This document shows positions 1 through 12,676 of a stretch of 46,929 nucleotides of DNA, one piece after another (the first letter of the stretch is position 1; each line of letters starts with the position of its first letter). The position numbers were made by a program, and so were the translations under genes. This stretch comes from Burkholderiales bacterium. Its GTDB lineage: Bacteria > Pseudomonadota > Gammaproteobacteria > Burkholderiales > JABEVD01. The notes beneath the pieces were generated by a model, which made no database searches, had not been told where the DNA came from, and worked only from the letters and a program-made list of their open reading frames with translations. The stretch is taken from assembly GCA_019753155.1 (NCBI GenBank), contig JAIELG010000012.1, positions 1 to 46,929 on the forward strand. Direction: 5' to 3'.

Positions 1-63
1 GGCAAGCGCAAGCTTTGCCGACATGAGCAACGCCAACAAGCCTATTTTGCAGAATGCGTTCAT
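1..63 (-). CDS. bcsC: Probable BcsC, N-terminal fragment (cut by window edge)
   Basis: An ATG at 63 overlaps the TGA stop of bcsZ in an ATGA junction and opens a frame that stays open to the window edge. The 21 codons visible encode a short N-terminus with one Lys, a hydrophobic run rich in Leu and Ala, and an Ala-Leu-Ala end, which is a typical Sec signal peptide. In bcs operons the gene after bcsZ is usually bcsC, the periplasmic TPR plus outer-membrane beta-barrel protein that exports cellulose. The identity rests on gene order and the signal peptide only; no TPR is visible here. Confidence 0.55.
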   Translation of the reverse strand, partial: MNAFCKIGLLALLMSAKLALA

Positions 64-1142
64 CTTTTCCATTTGGGCACGCAATGTCCCGATATATCGA
101 AGCGGAAACGTCCTTCCAGCCAGCCTTCGCCGAACATCGACAGCACCCGGTCATAATACCTGATCGAGTCGACCGTTTTCATCCGCTCCTGCTGCAATCG
201 AAGCAGCCGCTCTTCCCCAAGCGCCTTCAAATAGGGCAGCAGTGATGCAGTATAGCCTATCGGGCCGCTCCCTTCTGCAGCGCCGCTTGCCGCATGAATG
301 ATGGCGGGCGGAACCAGGTTTTTCTTCAGTTCGCCGCGCATTGCCGAGAGGGACGACAGCAGGGGATGACGCAGCCTGTCCCCGTCCGCAAGCATGCCTG
401 CCCAGAGATAGACCCTGATCGCGTCATACCCGCCGACATCCCCATTCACGGGGTCAATCACGAAACCTTTGCCCACCCGGTATGCCGCCCAATCCGGCGC
501 GAGCCGATGCGGGCTCGACGATTTGATCAGCCTGAGCGAATTTTCCGCGATTTTCTCCCATGGACCCTCCGGCTCTTCCTCGGCGAAGCGCCTCAATATC
601 TGGATAGGCATATAGCTCGGGTTGAGGCGCCAGACTTGCGCATCCGGATGAAACCCCTGCGGTCCCGGAATCAGCATCGGCCCCAGGCCGGGCAGGTCGA
701 CGACTTCCTCCTTCCCGATGCGCGCCACGAGGAGCGCCCCGAGCGCCCTGTAGCGCGCCTCACCCCAAAGCTGCCCCGCCTCCAGGAGCGCATAGGCGAG
801 CCACATGTCGGCATCGCTCGCGGCATTGGGGTCGATCACGCCCCAGCTCCCGTCCACGCGTTTCCCCCAACTCCAGGCCGGAAGACGCGCGCTCAAATCC
901 CCTTGCGCAAGATTGTCCCTTGTCCAGCCGAGGATCCTGTCGAAGCGCGCCCTGTCGTTCGCGACAAGCGCAAAAAAAAGCGTGTAGGCCTGCCCCTCCG
1001 ACGTGGTCTTGTCCGCGGCGGAATAATCTATCGTCCTGCCGTCCTGCTGCACGAATCTTTCGGCATAGCGGTCCCACATATCCCAGTCCTGCGCCTGCGC
1101 AGCAGCCGCAAAAAAAAGCGCCAGGAGGCAGAGCGCTCTCAT
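60..1142 (-). CDS. bcsZ: BcsZ, periplasmic endo-1,4-beta-glucanase (GH8)
   Basis: Family 8 glycoside hydrolase that trims cellulose in the periplasm during synthesis and export. The protein is about 360 residues, normal for BcsZ. It starts with a signal peptide ending near Ala-Gln-Ala-Gln. The general-acid region TTSEGQAY lies near residue 49 (the Glu is the expected proton donor). The GH8 signature ASDADMWLAYALLEAG lies near residues 108-123, with its conserved Asp residues and a following Trp. I prefer the ATG at 1142, preceded by GGGA at good spacing, over a TTG at 1148 that would overlap the bcsAB stop. It lies between bcsAB and the probable bcsC, so it is translated as part of the bcs operon. 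Confidence 0.95.
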   Translation of the reverse strand: MRALCLLALFFAAAAQAQDWDMWDRYAERFVQQDGRTIDYSAADKTTSEGQAYTLFFALVANDRARFDRILGWTRDNLAQGDLSARLPAWSWGKRVDGSWGVIDPNAASDADMWLAYALLEAGQLWGEARYRALGALLVARIGKEEVVDLPGLGPMLIPGPQGFHPDAQVWRLNPSYMPIQILRRFAEEEPEGPWEKIAENSLRLIKSSSPHRLAPDWAAYRVGKGFVIDPVNGDVGGYDAIRVYLWAGMLADGDRLRHPLLSSLSAMRGELKKNLVPPAIIHAASGAAEGSGPIGYTASLLPYLKALGEERLLRLQQERMKTVDSIRYYDRVLSMFGEGWLEGRFRFDISGHCVPKWKR

Positions 1143-1144
1143 GC

Positions 1145-4100
1145 TCAATCCCGTTTCAGCCTGGCAGCCGCACGCCGCTTCAGCGCGCGATAAAACACGG
1201 TCGAAATCAGGAATCCCGATGTCAGGACGAGGAACATCAGAAGCAGGGGCTGGCCGGAGAGGAACCAGATGATGCGGGTGAAGAGCGGCAGGTGCCCCAC
1301 ATTGTAGGTCGGCCCTATGGTGAATCCGCCCAGGTCGCTGCCGTTGACGAGAACCAGATCCCCCTGGATTTTCCGTATCTTTTCAGCATCGTAAAACGGC
1401 TTCGCCGCATTCAGGAGACTCGCATCGTTGTCCCCGGTGATGACGACCACGCTGCGCCCCTTGTCCACGGGCGACTCGAACGCCATGACCGCCCCGAGCA
1501 TGCCGCTTCCCTGAAGCACGAGTTCGCCGGCCTTGCGCGTATTTTCGTCGATATCCCGGCCTTCCCAGCGCGCCAGAAGGCGCTGGAAGGGGGACGGAAG
1601 GTTCACCCTGCGCTGCCCGTCGAGCATGCCGAAAGGCATGTATTGGGTCCAGCTTTTGAGGAGGGGCGCATCCGCCCTCGTTCCGATGACGATGATATCC
1701 CGCTCCTTCAGGTTATCCGCTTCTTCCGCCCTCACTACCGCCATTCTGGTTGCAGGATAGCCGGTGGAATTGCCCATGTGCCCGAGCAGCGTCAGGTAGG
1801 TCTCGATCTCGGCGGGAGAAGGCCGCTCGGGCATCACGAACGCGGTTTCCGCAAGATCGGCAAGACGTGTGTAGGGAAACCCGGCATTCGCGAAATAGGC
1901 GAGATTGGGCATGGCGGCGTAATGCGGGAATTTCGAGAAATCCAGCGTCGAATCCGGATCGACCGCCCCCCTCAGGTTGTCCAGTATGGCATCCCTGCAC
2001 TCGCCTTCCTTCCTGTACTCGAAATAATAATGAAATTGCAGCTGATTGTCCGCCCCGACCTGGTAAGGCGGGATGAACAGAACCTGCCTCGTCGTCACCA
2101 GACCCTTTTGCAGAACCGGCAGCATGACCTCCTCGGAGAGTTCGCCGCTCATTTTCCTGCCCAGCGGCACCGATCTCACGAATTCGTCGTTGATATTGAT
2201 ATTGAGCGTGGACTTGGTCGGGGATTGCTGCGGCGTATAGCGGAACTTGATGTCGACCGGAACCCCTTTGCTGTGCCAGGTGAAAATGTCGGGGGAGACC
2301 CTGAAATTGACCCGGATCAGGTCGGGGACGAGTCCCGCGACCTGCAGGTCGGAAGCTGGCGCAAGTTCGCCGAAATGAACGGGCCTGTCGGAGGGCAGCC
2401 ATCTCGGCGCATCATAGGGTTGCCTCGGCGGAACATCCTTGAGCGAGCTGATCAGGACGCTGCCTCCGGTCAAAGTCACCCCGCCCAGCGTCAGCGCCTG
2501 CGCGGCTCGGGCAAGCTCCGCAGGATCGCGTCCCATGACGAGCAGCAGCTTGGCAAGGGGATTGTTCGGGTTGTCGACGATCGCAAGCGTCGCCCCATCC
2601 ATCCTGGGAAGAACCAGGCCGGAAGGCGCATCCCCCGTGGTTGCGAAAACCACCGCGTTGCCTTGCGGCAGCGCGTTCAACATGGCCGGGAAACGCGCCC
2701 CGCGATAATTGGCGAGCATGCCGAACCAGGACGCGACGGTGCCCGCCGCCTGGAGCGTGGCAGGCTGGGGCTGTCCGGAAAAAACCATGGGCAGGACGAG
2801 CTGGCTGCTGTCGCGCTTGTCGAAAAACGGATTCGGAAGGTAGGAGAGGTCGTTCTGCACGTTGAGGCGGGAAACGTCGAGATCGAGTTCGCTCAAATTG
2901 CCTATGCTCGCCCAGAGCGACGAATGGAGCGGATCCTCGCATTGCGTGGTGTAATGGCCGATCAATTGCAGCGAGACGCGGTTGTAATCCTGCAGCAATC
3001 TGGTATCGATGGGAATCTCCCTGACCGCGCCGGAAGCGCCTTCGCGGGGAAGCGGAATCACCGCGACGACCGTGCCGTTGACCATGACCTTGAGATGGCT
3101 GAGTTCGGGTATGAGGGATGGGGAATAGGCGTAGCCGAGCTTGAGCTTCGCCCCGGTCACGACTTCGTCGCCCCGGATCGAAAAGACGAAGCTTTGCGAG
3201 CCGTCGACCCCTCTCAGTTCCATGGGCTGCCTCAGTCCGAGCTGCTTCAAGGTGAGCGCCTTGATGAATTGCGCCTTGGGCGCCTCCATCGCATCCTGGG
3301 CGCGGACATCATGCAGGCTGCCGGCAAGCGACAGCGCCAGCAACAGCGCTCCGCCGCTTTTGTGCGCTTTTCCGGCTTTGGGGCCGGCTTTCCTGATTTC
3401 CGCGACGATGCTTTTCAACAAGCCGACCGCCCCCTTCCCTGCGCTGATCCCTATTTCCCTGAATCCAGCCATGATGTGATCGACATCCCTCGATTCCTCC
3501 CAGTCGGTCCAGGCATCCGCCCTTGCCAGGGTGAAATCGACCAGCGCCTTTTCCTGTTCCAGCGTCAGCGCTTCGAACTGCCCCCTGAGCGCACCCTCCC
3601 GGCTGTAGGTCACGGTCATCGGAAAGGCATGCTCGTTCTCCCCGCGATAAAGCGACACCCATATTTTCTCGCCGACGGGCAAATCGACGGACACGGGCAG
3701 GACGAGCGCAAGCCCGCCCTCGGAATAATTATCCGTATGACAGGCGATCGTGCGTCCGCTGGGCAGCCTGACTGCCGCCCTGATCCTGAGGTTGACCCTG
3801 TGAGAGCGCCTGATCTGCTTTTTTTCGAGCGCCACGGCCAGTGTCGCAAACAGCAGCGTCAGGTTGTAGAACGTCCAGATCAGGTTCAGCACGACGGTCC
3901 CCGTCTCGAAGGTATTCCACCACAAAAGCCGCCCCATGCCTATGGCGAACCCTGCAAGATTGAGTCCGATCAGCACGAGATAGGGCTTCGTGATCTGCCA
4001 GTCGAAATAATCCTGTGCGATCAGTCCGCCTTTTGCGGTCACGTTGAACTTGCCCAGCCTGGGATTGATGAGCGCCATCAGGGTCGGGCGGAATATGTAC

Positions 4101-5539
4101 CAAGCCAGCGTGGATTCGTAAATCTCGGCCCAGAAGGAATGGCGGAAAGCGCCCTGAAGGCGCGAATTGGTGATGTTGGCATGCGCAAGATGGGGCAGCG
4201 CGTAGGCTGCGATCAATATGGCCTGAGCATGAATGATGTGCGCCTGGAAAAACAGATAGGAAAGGGGGGCGACCAGGAAGATGATGCGAGGGAAACCATA
4301 GAAGAAATGCAGCATCGCATTGCTGTAGCACAAGCGCTGTGCGAAGCTGAGTCCTTTGCCCAACAGGGGATTGTCTATCCTGAAAATCTGCGCCATGCCC
4401 CGCGCCCAGCGGATGCGCTGCCCGACATGGGCGGAGAGGCTTTCCGTGGCGAGTCCTGCCGCCTGGCGGATGGAAAGATAGGCCGTATTGTAGCCCAGCC
4501 TGTGCAGTCTGAGCGCGGTATGCGCGTCTTCGGTCACGGTATCCACTGCGACCCCGCCGACTTCCAGCAGGGCATTCCTGCGCAAGATGGCGCAGGACCC
4601 GCAGAAAAACGTTGCGTTCCACAGGTCGTTCCCGTCCTGGATCAGTCCATAAAACAGCTCTCCTTCATTGGGCACGGAGCGGAAGGTTCCCAGATTGCGC
4701 TCGAAGGGGTCGGGCGAGAGAAAATGATGCGGGGTCTGGATCATCGCCAGTTTGTCGTCGACGAGAAACCAGCCCATGGCAAGCTGCAGGAAGGAGCGGG
4801 TCGGCATGTGGTCGCAATCGAAAATTGCGACATATTCCCCATGCGTGACCCCAAGGGCATGGTTGATATTCCCCGCCTTGGCATGCCTGTTGTCCGGCCT
4901 CGTGATATAGCCCACCCCGGCCTCTTTCGAGAAATTGCGAAAGTCTTCCCGCCTGCCGTCGTCGAGTATGTAAATCGCTATCCTGTCTTCCGGCCAGTCC
5001 AGCGTCAGCGCCGCGAGGACGGTCGAGCGCACGACATCGAGCGGCTCGTTGTAGGTCGGGATGAATACGTCCACCGTCGGCCAGAGCGCGATGTCTTCGG
5101 GCATCGGGACAGGCTTTCTCCTGAGCGGCCAGACCGTCTGGAAAAACCCCAGCAACAGCACCAGCCAGGCGTACAGTTCCGCGCCCAGGAGCACGATGCC
5201 GAAGGCAAGATCCACGTTGTCCCCCGAACCCAGGGTTTCCGTTGCGCGCCAGTAAATATAGCGGCTCGATACTGCAACCGACATGACGATCATCACGAGC
5301 GTCACGAGGCTCCCGGCGTAGCGCCTGAGATAAAGCGCACAGGCGAACATTCCCGCGGCAAACAGGCTTTGCCATGCCAGATCGAGCGGAACGATGACGA
5401 CAACAACGAGCAGTAACACCCCCGCCGCCACAGCGACCAGGCGCGTCACCCGGCTCGTCCATCCCTCCCATTCGAGCAGGCGGCCGGCCAGTTCGTTGAT
5501 GGGGCCGTACTCATAGCGCGGAATCGTCTTCGATTTCAT
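1145..5539 (-). CDS. bcsAB: BcsA-BcsB fusion, cellulose synthase catalytic and periplasmic subunits
   Basis: One 1464-residue chain contains both core cellulose synthase subunits. Residues about 1-575 are BcsA: N-terminal membrane segments, a GT2 domain with DVFIPTYNEP and ILDDGR, the metal/UDP site DCD (241-243), TED (336-338) and QRIRW (374-378), then further membrane helices. A PilZ domain follows, with RxxxR (R577, R581) and NxSxxG (N604, S606, G609), so c-di-GMP activation is expected. A second hydrophobic stretch near residue 730-747 resembles an internal signal/anchor. The BcsB part then runs to a C-terminal membrane helix and a basic tail. Start: a GTG at 5572 is possible, but the ATG at 5539 has AAGGA upstream and forms an ATGA overlap with bcsQ. 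Separate bcsA and bcsB are more common; fused forms are known from Komagataeibacter and others. Confidence 0.95.
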   Translation of the reverse strand: MKSKTIPRYEYGPINELAGRLLEWEGWTSRVTRLVAVAAGVLLLVVVVIVPLDLAWQSLFAAGMFACALYLRRYAGSLVTLVMIVMSVAVSSRYIYWRATETLGSGDNVDLAFGIVLLGAELYAWLVLLLGFFQTVWPLRRKPVPMPEDIALWPTVDVFIPTYNEPLDVVRSTVLAALTLDWPEDRIAIYILDDGRREDFRNFSKEAGVGYITRPDNRHAKAGNINHALGVTHGEYVAIFDCDHMPTRSFLQLAMGWFLVDDKLAMIQTPHHFLSPDPFERNLGTFRSVPNEGELFYGLIQDGNDLWNATFFCGSCAILRRNALLEVGGVAVDTVTEDAHTALRLHRLGYNTAYLSIRQAAGLATESLSAHVGQRIRWARGMAQIFRIDNPLLGKGLSFAQRLCYSNAMLHFFYGFPRIIFLVAPLSYLFFQAHIIHAQAILIAAYALPHLAHANITNSRLQGAFRHSFWAEIYESTLAWYIFRPTLMALINPRLGKFNVTAKGGLIAQDYFDWQITKPYLVLIGLNLAGFAIGMGRLLWWNTFETGTVVLNLIWTFYNLTLLFATLAVALEKKQIRRSHRVNLRIRAAVRLPSGRTIACHTDNYSEGGLALVLPVSVDLPVGEKIWVSLYRGENEHAFPMTVTYSREGALRGQFEALTLEQEKALVDFTLARADAWTDWEESRDVDHIMAGFREIGISAGKGAVGLLKSIVAEIRKAGPKAGKAHKSGGALLLALSLAGSLHDVRAQDAMEAPKAQFIKALTLKQLGLRQPMELRGVDGSQSFVFSIRGDEVVTGAKLKLGYAYSPSLIPELSHLKVMVNGTVVAVIPLPREGASGAVREIPIDTRLLQDYNRVSLQLIGHYTTQCEDPLHSSLWASIGNLSELDLDVSRLNVQNDLSYLPNPFFDKRDSSQLVLPMVFSGQPQPATLQAAGTVASWFGMLANYRGARFPAMLNALPQGNAVVFATTGDAPSGLVLPRMDGATLAIVDNPNNPLAKLLLVMGRDPAELARAAQALTLGGVTLTGGSVLISSLKDVPPRQPYDAPRWLPSDRPVHFGELAPASDLQVAGLVPDLIRVNFRVSPDIFTWHSKGVPVDIKFRYTPQQSPTKSTLNININDEFVRSVPLGRKMSGELSEEVMLPVLQKGLVTTRQVLFIPPYQVGADNQLQFHYYFEYRKEGECRDAILDNLRGAVDPDSTLDFSKFPHYAAMPNLAYFANAGFPYTRLADLAETAFVMPERPSPAEIETYLTLLGHMGNSTGYPATRMAVVRAEEADNLKERDIIVIGTRADAPLLKSWTQYMPFGMLDGQRRVNLPSPFQRLLARWEGRDIDENTRKAGELVLQGSGMLGAVMAFESPVDKGRSVVVITGDNDASLLNAAKPFYDAEKIRKIQGDLVLVNGSDLGGFTIGPTYNVGHLPLFTRIIWFLSGQPLLLMFLVLTSGFLISTVFYRALKRRAAARLKRD

Positions 5540-6306
5540 GCCGTTTTGTCCTTCAGCTTCTGGATCAGCCACTTTGCAAACTGTTCGAAATCCTGGGAAG
5601 CCTGGGCATATCGATCGTAATCGAGCACGGGCTTCTGGTAAGCGAGCGATTCGCTGACCGCCTCATCGCGATGAATCGGAAAAGGCATGAGCCTTGCGCC
5701 GAGATCGTGCCTCACCACTTCCATCACATCCCGGCTCAATGTCCTGCTCGCATCGACCTGGTTCAACACATAATACGACCCCAGAAATCCACGCCTGAAT
5801 GCGCCGTAATGTTTGAGGAGCGTCTCCGTTGCGGGTAGAACCGCGTAGGAACCGGCATCGGTGAGCAAAACCACGAGCACGATATCCGCAATGCTGAGCG
5901 CCTGCTGCAAATAAACGGACGGGCCGGGCGGAGTATCGAGCAGGATCACGATATCCTCGTCGAGTCCGAGATTCGCCAGATTGTCGCCCAGCCAGCCCGG
6001 ATGTTCCACAAGATGACGTTCGATCACCATGCACTCCTCATCCGAAACAACGCCGAAAGGCAGTACCTGCACGCCGCCGGGACTTCTGAAATCCAGATTC
6101 TCCCAGGAAACGCCCTGCAAGGTATCGCGTCCGATTCCCCCGGTTTCATGGACGGGAATACCGCAATGCAGGCGCAATGCATTTTGCGGGTCCAGGTCGA
6201 TCACCAGAACACGCTGGCCAAACCGGGTCAGCGTGGCGCTCAGATTGGATGTGACAGTAGTTTTCCCGACCCCCCCCTTCATCGAAATAACTGCAATAAC
6301 GGTCAT
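5536..6306 (-). CDS. bcsQ: BcsQ (YhjQ), MinD/ParA-type ATPase of cellulose synthesis
   Basis: A 256-residue MinD/ParA-like ATPase. The deviant Walker A motif KGGVGKTT is at residues 10-17 and is followed by VLVIDLDPQNALRLHCG, which is typical of the BcsQ branch. A later ILLDTPPGPS segment corresponds to Walker B. BcsQ proteins are needed for cellulose secretion and for placing the synthase complex at the cell pole in enterobacteria. It starts at an ATG overlapping the stop of the upstream bcsR/P-like gene (ATGA) and overlaps the bcsAB start in the same way. Translational coupling across three genes is therefore likely. Confidence 0.92.
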   Translation of the reverse strand: MTVIAVISMKGGVGKTTVTSNLSATLTRFGQRVLVIDLDPQNALRLHCGIPVHETGGIGRDTLQGVSWENLDFRSPGGVQVLPFGVVSDEECMVIERHLVEHPGWLGDNLANLGLDEDIVILLDTPPGPSVYLQQALSIADIVLVVLLTDAGSYAVLPATETLLKHYGAFRRGFLGSYYVLNQVDASRTLSRDVMEVVRHDLGARLMPFPIHRDEAVSESLAYQKPVLDYDRYAQASQDFEQFAKWLIQKLKDKTA

Positions 6307-6698
6307 GATTTTTTGAGTTTATCGAACATGGATTGCCAAAAATTTCTTGGAGGGGGCTGGGGTTCGAAGAGGCGGTTGAACGGATTCGGCGCCCCCGCCT
6401 CCGGAAGCTTGCGAAATGGGCCGACCGCAGCTTCCCTGGGAAGCGGCTCCGCCTCTTCTTTCGGGGGTGCCTTTCCGCCTTCCAGGGATTTGAACAGTCT
6501 GGAAAGCTCGGATTTTTTCGCGGAACGCTTCGCCTGCTTTACGGGAGCCGCCTCTTCTTCGGCCTGCAATGAATTAAGCAGGGGCCAGCGCTCGCGCGCC
6601 TGATCGGTTCTCGACTCGCGCCTGAGTTCCTGATAGGCCGGTTCGTCAACGCCTATTTTCTTGAACAGATTCTTAACATCTACATCAACATCAGACAT
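6303..6698 (-). CDS. BcsR/BcsP-like cellulose biosynthesis protein
   Basis: A 131-residue protein with two parts. The N-terminal 45 residues resemble BcsR (YhjR): an acidic start, a predicted helix containing AYQELRRESR, and RERWPLL at about 35-41, which matches the conserved RWPLL of that family. The rest is low complexity and rich in Pro, Glu and Lys, with short repeated RLF segments (LSRLF, FNRLFEP) and a basic helical end, FDKLKKS. This resembles the longer BcsP proteins of betaproteobacteria. BcsR forms a complex with BcsQ in enterobacteria, and here the gene directly precedes bcsQ with an ATGA overlap. A TTG at 6719 would add seven residues; the ATG at 6698 is preferred. The name is left open because BcsR and BcsP overlap as families. 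Confidence 0.7.
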   Translation of the reverse strand: MSDVDVDVKNLFKKIGVDEPAYQELRRESRTDQARERWPLLNSLQAEEEAAPVKQAKRSAKKSELSRLFKSLEGGKAPPKEEAEPLPREAAVGPFRKLPEAGAPNPFNRLFEPQPPPRNFWQSMFDKLKKS

Positions 6699-6731
6699 CT
6701 TGCCCCCCGTCCGACTCAAAGGCTTACGTGG

Positions 6732-7202
6732 TTAAACACCCTTTCCGAAACGGAATTCCAGGGGCTGCCCGATTCCGCCCGGCGCGCCAAACTGCCTCAA
6801 ACGCAAGGAGCTGTCCGCCCCCAGGACCGAGAGCCAGTGCGCATAGACTCCCTCCAGGAGGGCCGGCGTCCAGGACAATGCCGATTCCCCGAAGGATTTT
6901 CTGAGCGGGGACGCGAAATGCTCGATGCAAAGGTAATTCTGCATCTCCTTCAGGCGCACCCAGCCCCAGTCCATGCCGAACCATATGCCGTTGATGGAGG
7001 ATTCGAGTTCCTGCAGGGAGTCGCCCGGGGTCAGGACAAGGGTTTTGGCCATTTCGCCCCCAATCCTGCGCATCAGGGCGCGCAATTCGGCTTCTTCGAT
7101 TTTCCCCTGAAATTCGGAGGAGAGCGCCAGCAGGAAAGCATTCCATTGACGCGAGCATTGCTGTGCCGCGTGATACTCCAAGCAGGATTCGATATCATTC
7201 AT
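6732..7202 (-). CDS. bcsD: BcsD, cellulose synthase subunit D
   Basis: The protein is 156 residues from the ATG at 7202, equal to the usual BcsD length. An upstream in-frame ATG at 7232 has no ribosome binding site and lies close to a TATAAT box, whereas 7202 has GGGGAAG in front. Family features include the C-terminal LEGVYAHWLSVLGA and GQPLEFRFG, and the central helical part with GIWFGMDWGWV. In Komagataeibacter BcsD is a periplasmic octamer that arranges cellulose chains during export, although it has no signal peptide, as here. It is the first gene of the bcs operon. Its presence with fused bcsAB suggests ordered, possibly crystalline cellulose rather than the pEtN-cellulose of bcsEFG systems. 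Confidence 0.9.
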   Translation of the reverse strand: MNDIESCLEYHAAQQCSRQWNAFLLALSSEFQGKIEEAELRALMRRIGGEMAKTLVLTPGDSLQELESSINGIWFGMDWGWVRLKEMQNYLCIEHFASPLRKSFGESALSWTPALLEGVYAHWLSVLGADSSLRLRQFGAPGGIGQPLEFRFGKGV

Positions 7203-7246
7203 GGCAGCTTCCCCGGAAACTTGAGCATTCATACGTAGTAGAAAAG

Positions 7247-7252
7247 ATTATA
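7247..7252 (-). promoter_or_regulatory. Candidate -10 box of the bcs operon
   Basis: The minus strand reads a perfect TATAAT here, about 45 bases before the bcsD ATG at 7202. The matching -35 position (around 7270-7275) reads only TTTATT, so an activator may be needed. A transcript from here would start near 7240 and carry the GGGGAAG Shine-Dalgarno of bcsD. A second TATAAT on the same strand lies within the AT-rich run at about 7345-7352, so the active start is uncertain. Confidence 0.4.
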
Positions 7253-7354
7253 GCGACAAACCAAAATTAAATAAAACCGGGACGTAACCGAAAAAGCCTG
7301 AGAAAGCAAATTACCCGATTTACCCATGATCGCCCCATACTGCTATTATATATT

Positions 7355-7374
7355 GCAAAGCTTGAGCGCTTTGC
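7355..7374. promoter_or_regulatory. Inverted repeat between bcs and the cyclase operon
   Basis: Perfect 7-base arms GCAAAGC (7355-7361) and GCTTTGC (7368-7374) are separated by six bases. It is centred about 45 bases upstream of the predicted start site of the sigma54 promoter and roughly 110 bases upstream of the bcs -10 box. It could be an operator serving either direction. The binding protein is unknown. Confidence 0.35.
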
Positions 7375-7382
7375 CTGACAAA

Positions 7383-7398
7383 TGGCATGGATATTGCT
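7383..7398 (+). promoter_or_regulatory. Sigma54 promoter of the cyclase/pse operon
   Basis: TGGCATGGATATTGCT matches the -24/-12 consensus, with GG and GC exactly ten bases apart. Only the base after TGGCA departs from TGGCAC-N5-TTGCW. Transcription would start near 7409, about 29 bases before the diguanylate cyclase ATG. A sigma54 activator of the FlrC type is encoded in the same window. Confidence 0.8.
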
Positions 7399-7437
7399 CG
7401 TACTTTAGCGTTATGAATTACAGACCAGATTAAAGCG

Positions 7438-11357
<3,920 letters not shown>

Positions 11358-11361
<4 letters not shown>

Positions 11362-12053
11362 AAGTCGCCGTCATTCCCGCCAGAGGCGGCAGCAAGCGCA
11401 TCCCCCGCAAGAATATCAGGGATTTTTGCGGCAAACCCATGCTTGCCTGGTCGATTGAGGCCGCGAAATCATCGGGATTGTTCGATCACATCATTGTGTC
11501 CACCGACGACGACGAAATTGCCGGAGCGGCTTTGGCCTGGGGTGCGGAAGTGCCATTCAGTCGGCCAGCCGCGCTGTCCGATGACCATGCGGGAACGACA
11601 GACGTGATTGCCCATGCCGCCCGATGGATGCTGGACCAGGGCTGGACGGTGCGCGCAGTATGCTGCATTTACGCCACCGCACCATTCATCCTGGTTGAAG
11701 ACCTCAAACGCGGCATTGCCGCGCTCGAGTCTGGAAACCGGGCCTATGCATTTTCGGCAACCGAGTTTGCCGCACCCATTTTCCGCGCTTTTCACCAACT
11801 CGCCGATGGGGGTATCGAGATGTTTTTTCCTGAACATTATTCAACTCGATCGCAGGATTTGCCGACGGCACTGCACGATGCCGGACAATTCTATTGGGGA
11901 CGCCCATCAGCCTGGATGGAGGGTAAGCGGGTATTCGACCGCCATTCGGTACCCATCATCATTCCTCGTTGGCGGGTGCAGGATATCGATGATGAGGATG
12001 ACTGGACAAGGGCCGAGCTTATCGCCGAACAACTGGGGGCCGGAGAAAAATGA
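11358..12053 (+). CDS. pseF: PseF, CMP-pseudaminic acid cytidylyltransferase
   Basis: Activates pseudaminic acid with CTP to give CMP-Pse, the donor used by the glycosyltransferase. It is a 231-residue NeuA-like nucleotidyltransferase. The N-terminal CTP-binding signature IPARGGSKRIPRKNI is at about residues 6-20, followed by VSTDDDEIA and a later DAGQFYWG. These are common to CMP-sialate, legionaminate and pseudaminate synthetases; the neighbouring pseB, pseC, pseG and pseI decide in favour of PseF. It overlaps both neighbours by ATGA junctions. Confidence 0.93.
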
Positions 12054-12676
12054 CGCGCACTTACCCAACACAGCAGGAAGCATTCTGGGCAGGGGAATTC
12101 GGGAACGAATACGTGTCGAGAAACCGGAGTTCATCCCTTGTCTCGGCGAACCTCGCGCTGTTTTCGAAAATTCTGTCCCATACGAGGGAAATTCATTCGG
12201 TGATCGAATTCGGCGCAAACATCGGACTCAACATCATTGCACTGAAGCAATTGCTGCCCGATGCGAAGTTCTCGGCCATAGAAATCAACGACAAGGCCGC
12301 AGAAGAACTCGGAAAGCTGGAAGGGCTGCGCGTTCATCACCAATCCATCCTGGACTTCACGCCCATTGAACAGCACGAATTCGTATTGACCAAAGGCGTA
12401 CTCATCCACATCAACCCGGACATGCTCGCCGAAGTTTACGAACGCCTCTATCAGAGCAGCAGCCGTTATGTTTGCCTGATAGAATATTACAACCCGACGC
12501 CGACAGGCATTCCCTACCGGGGGCAAATGGACAAACTGTTCAAGCGGGATTTCGCAGGGGAAATGCTCGACAGGTTCAAGAATCTGGTTCTGGTGAACTA
12601 CGGCTTCGGTTATCACCGTGACGCCTGCTTTCCACAGGATGACATCACCTGGTTCTTAATGGAAAAGAAATGCTGA
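12050..12676 (+). CDS. Pseudaminic acid biosynthesis-associated methyltransferase
   Basis: A 208-residue class I SAM-dependent methyltransferase. Motif I reads VIEFGANIGLN (about residues 50-60), followed by an acidic SAIEIND segment. The N-terminus with TQQEAFWAGEFGNEYV and the closing DDITWFLMEKK are typical of a family found almost only inside pse clusters. The substrate has not been settled in general; it may methylate the sugar or its N-acyl group. The gene sits between pseF and pseA with overlaps of 4 and 7 bases, so it is part of the operon. I am confident of the family and unsure of the reaction. Confidence 0.85.
   Translation: MTRTYPTQQEAFWAGEFGNEYVSRNRSSSLVSANLALFSKILSHTREIHSVIEFGANIGLNIIALKQLLPDAKFSAIEINDKAAEELGKLEGLRVHHQSILDFTPIEQHEFVLTKGVLIHINPDMLAEVYERLYQSSSRYVCLIEYYNPTPTGIPYRGQMDKLFKRDFAGEMLDRFKNLVLVNYGFGYHRDACFPQDDITWFLMEKKC

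Noticed and set aside
920-5416. A 1498-codon open frame on the plus strand
   Set aside because: It lies exactly opposite bcsAB, whose motifs are unmistakable. The translation is rich in Arg, Gln and Pro with no domain pattern; its length follows from the codon usage of bcsAB.
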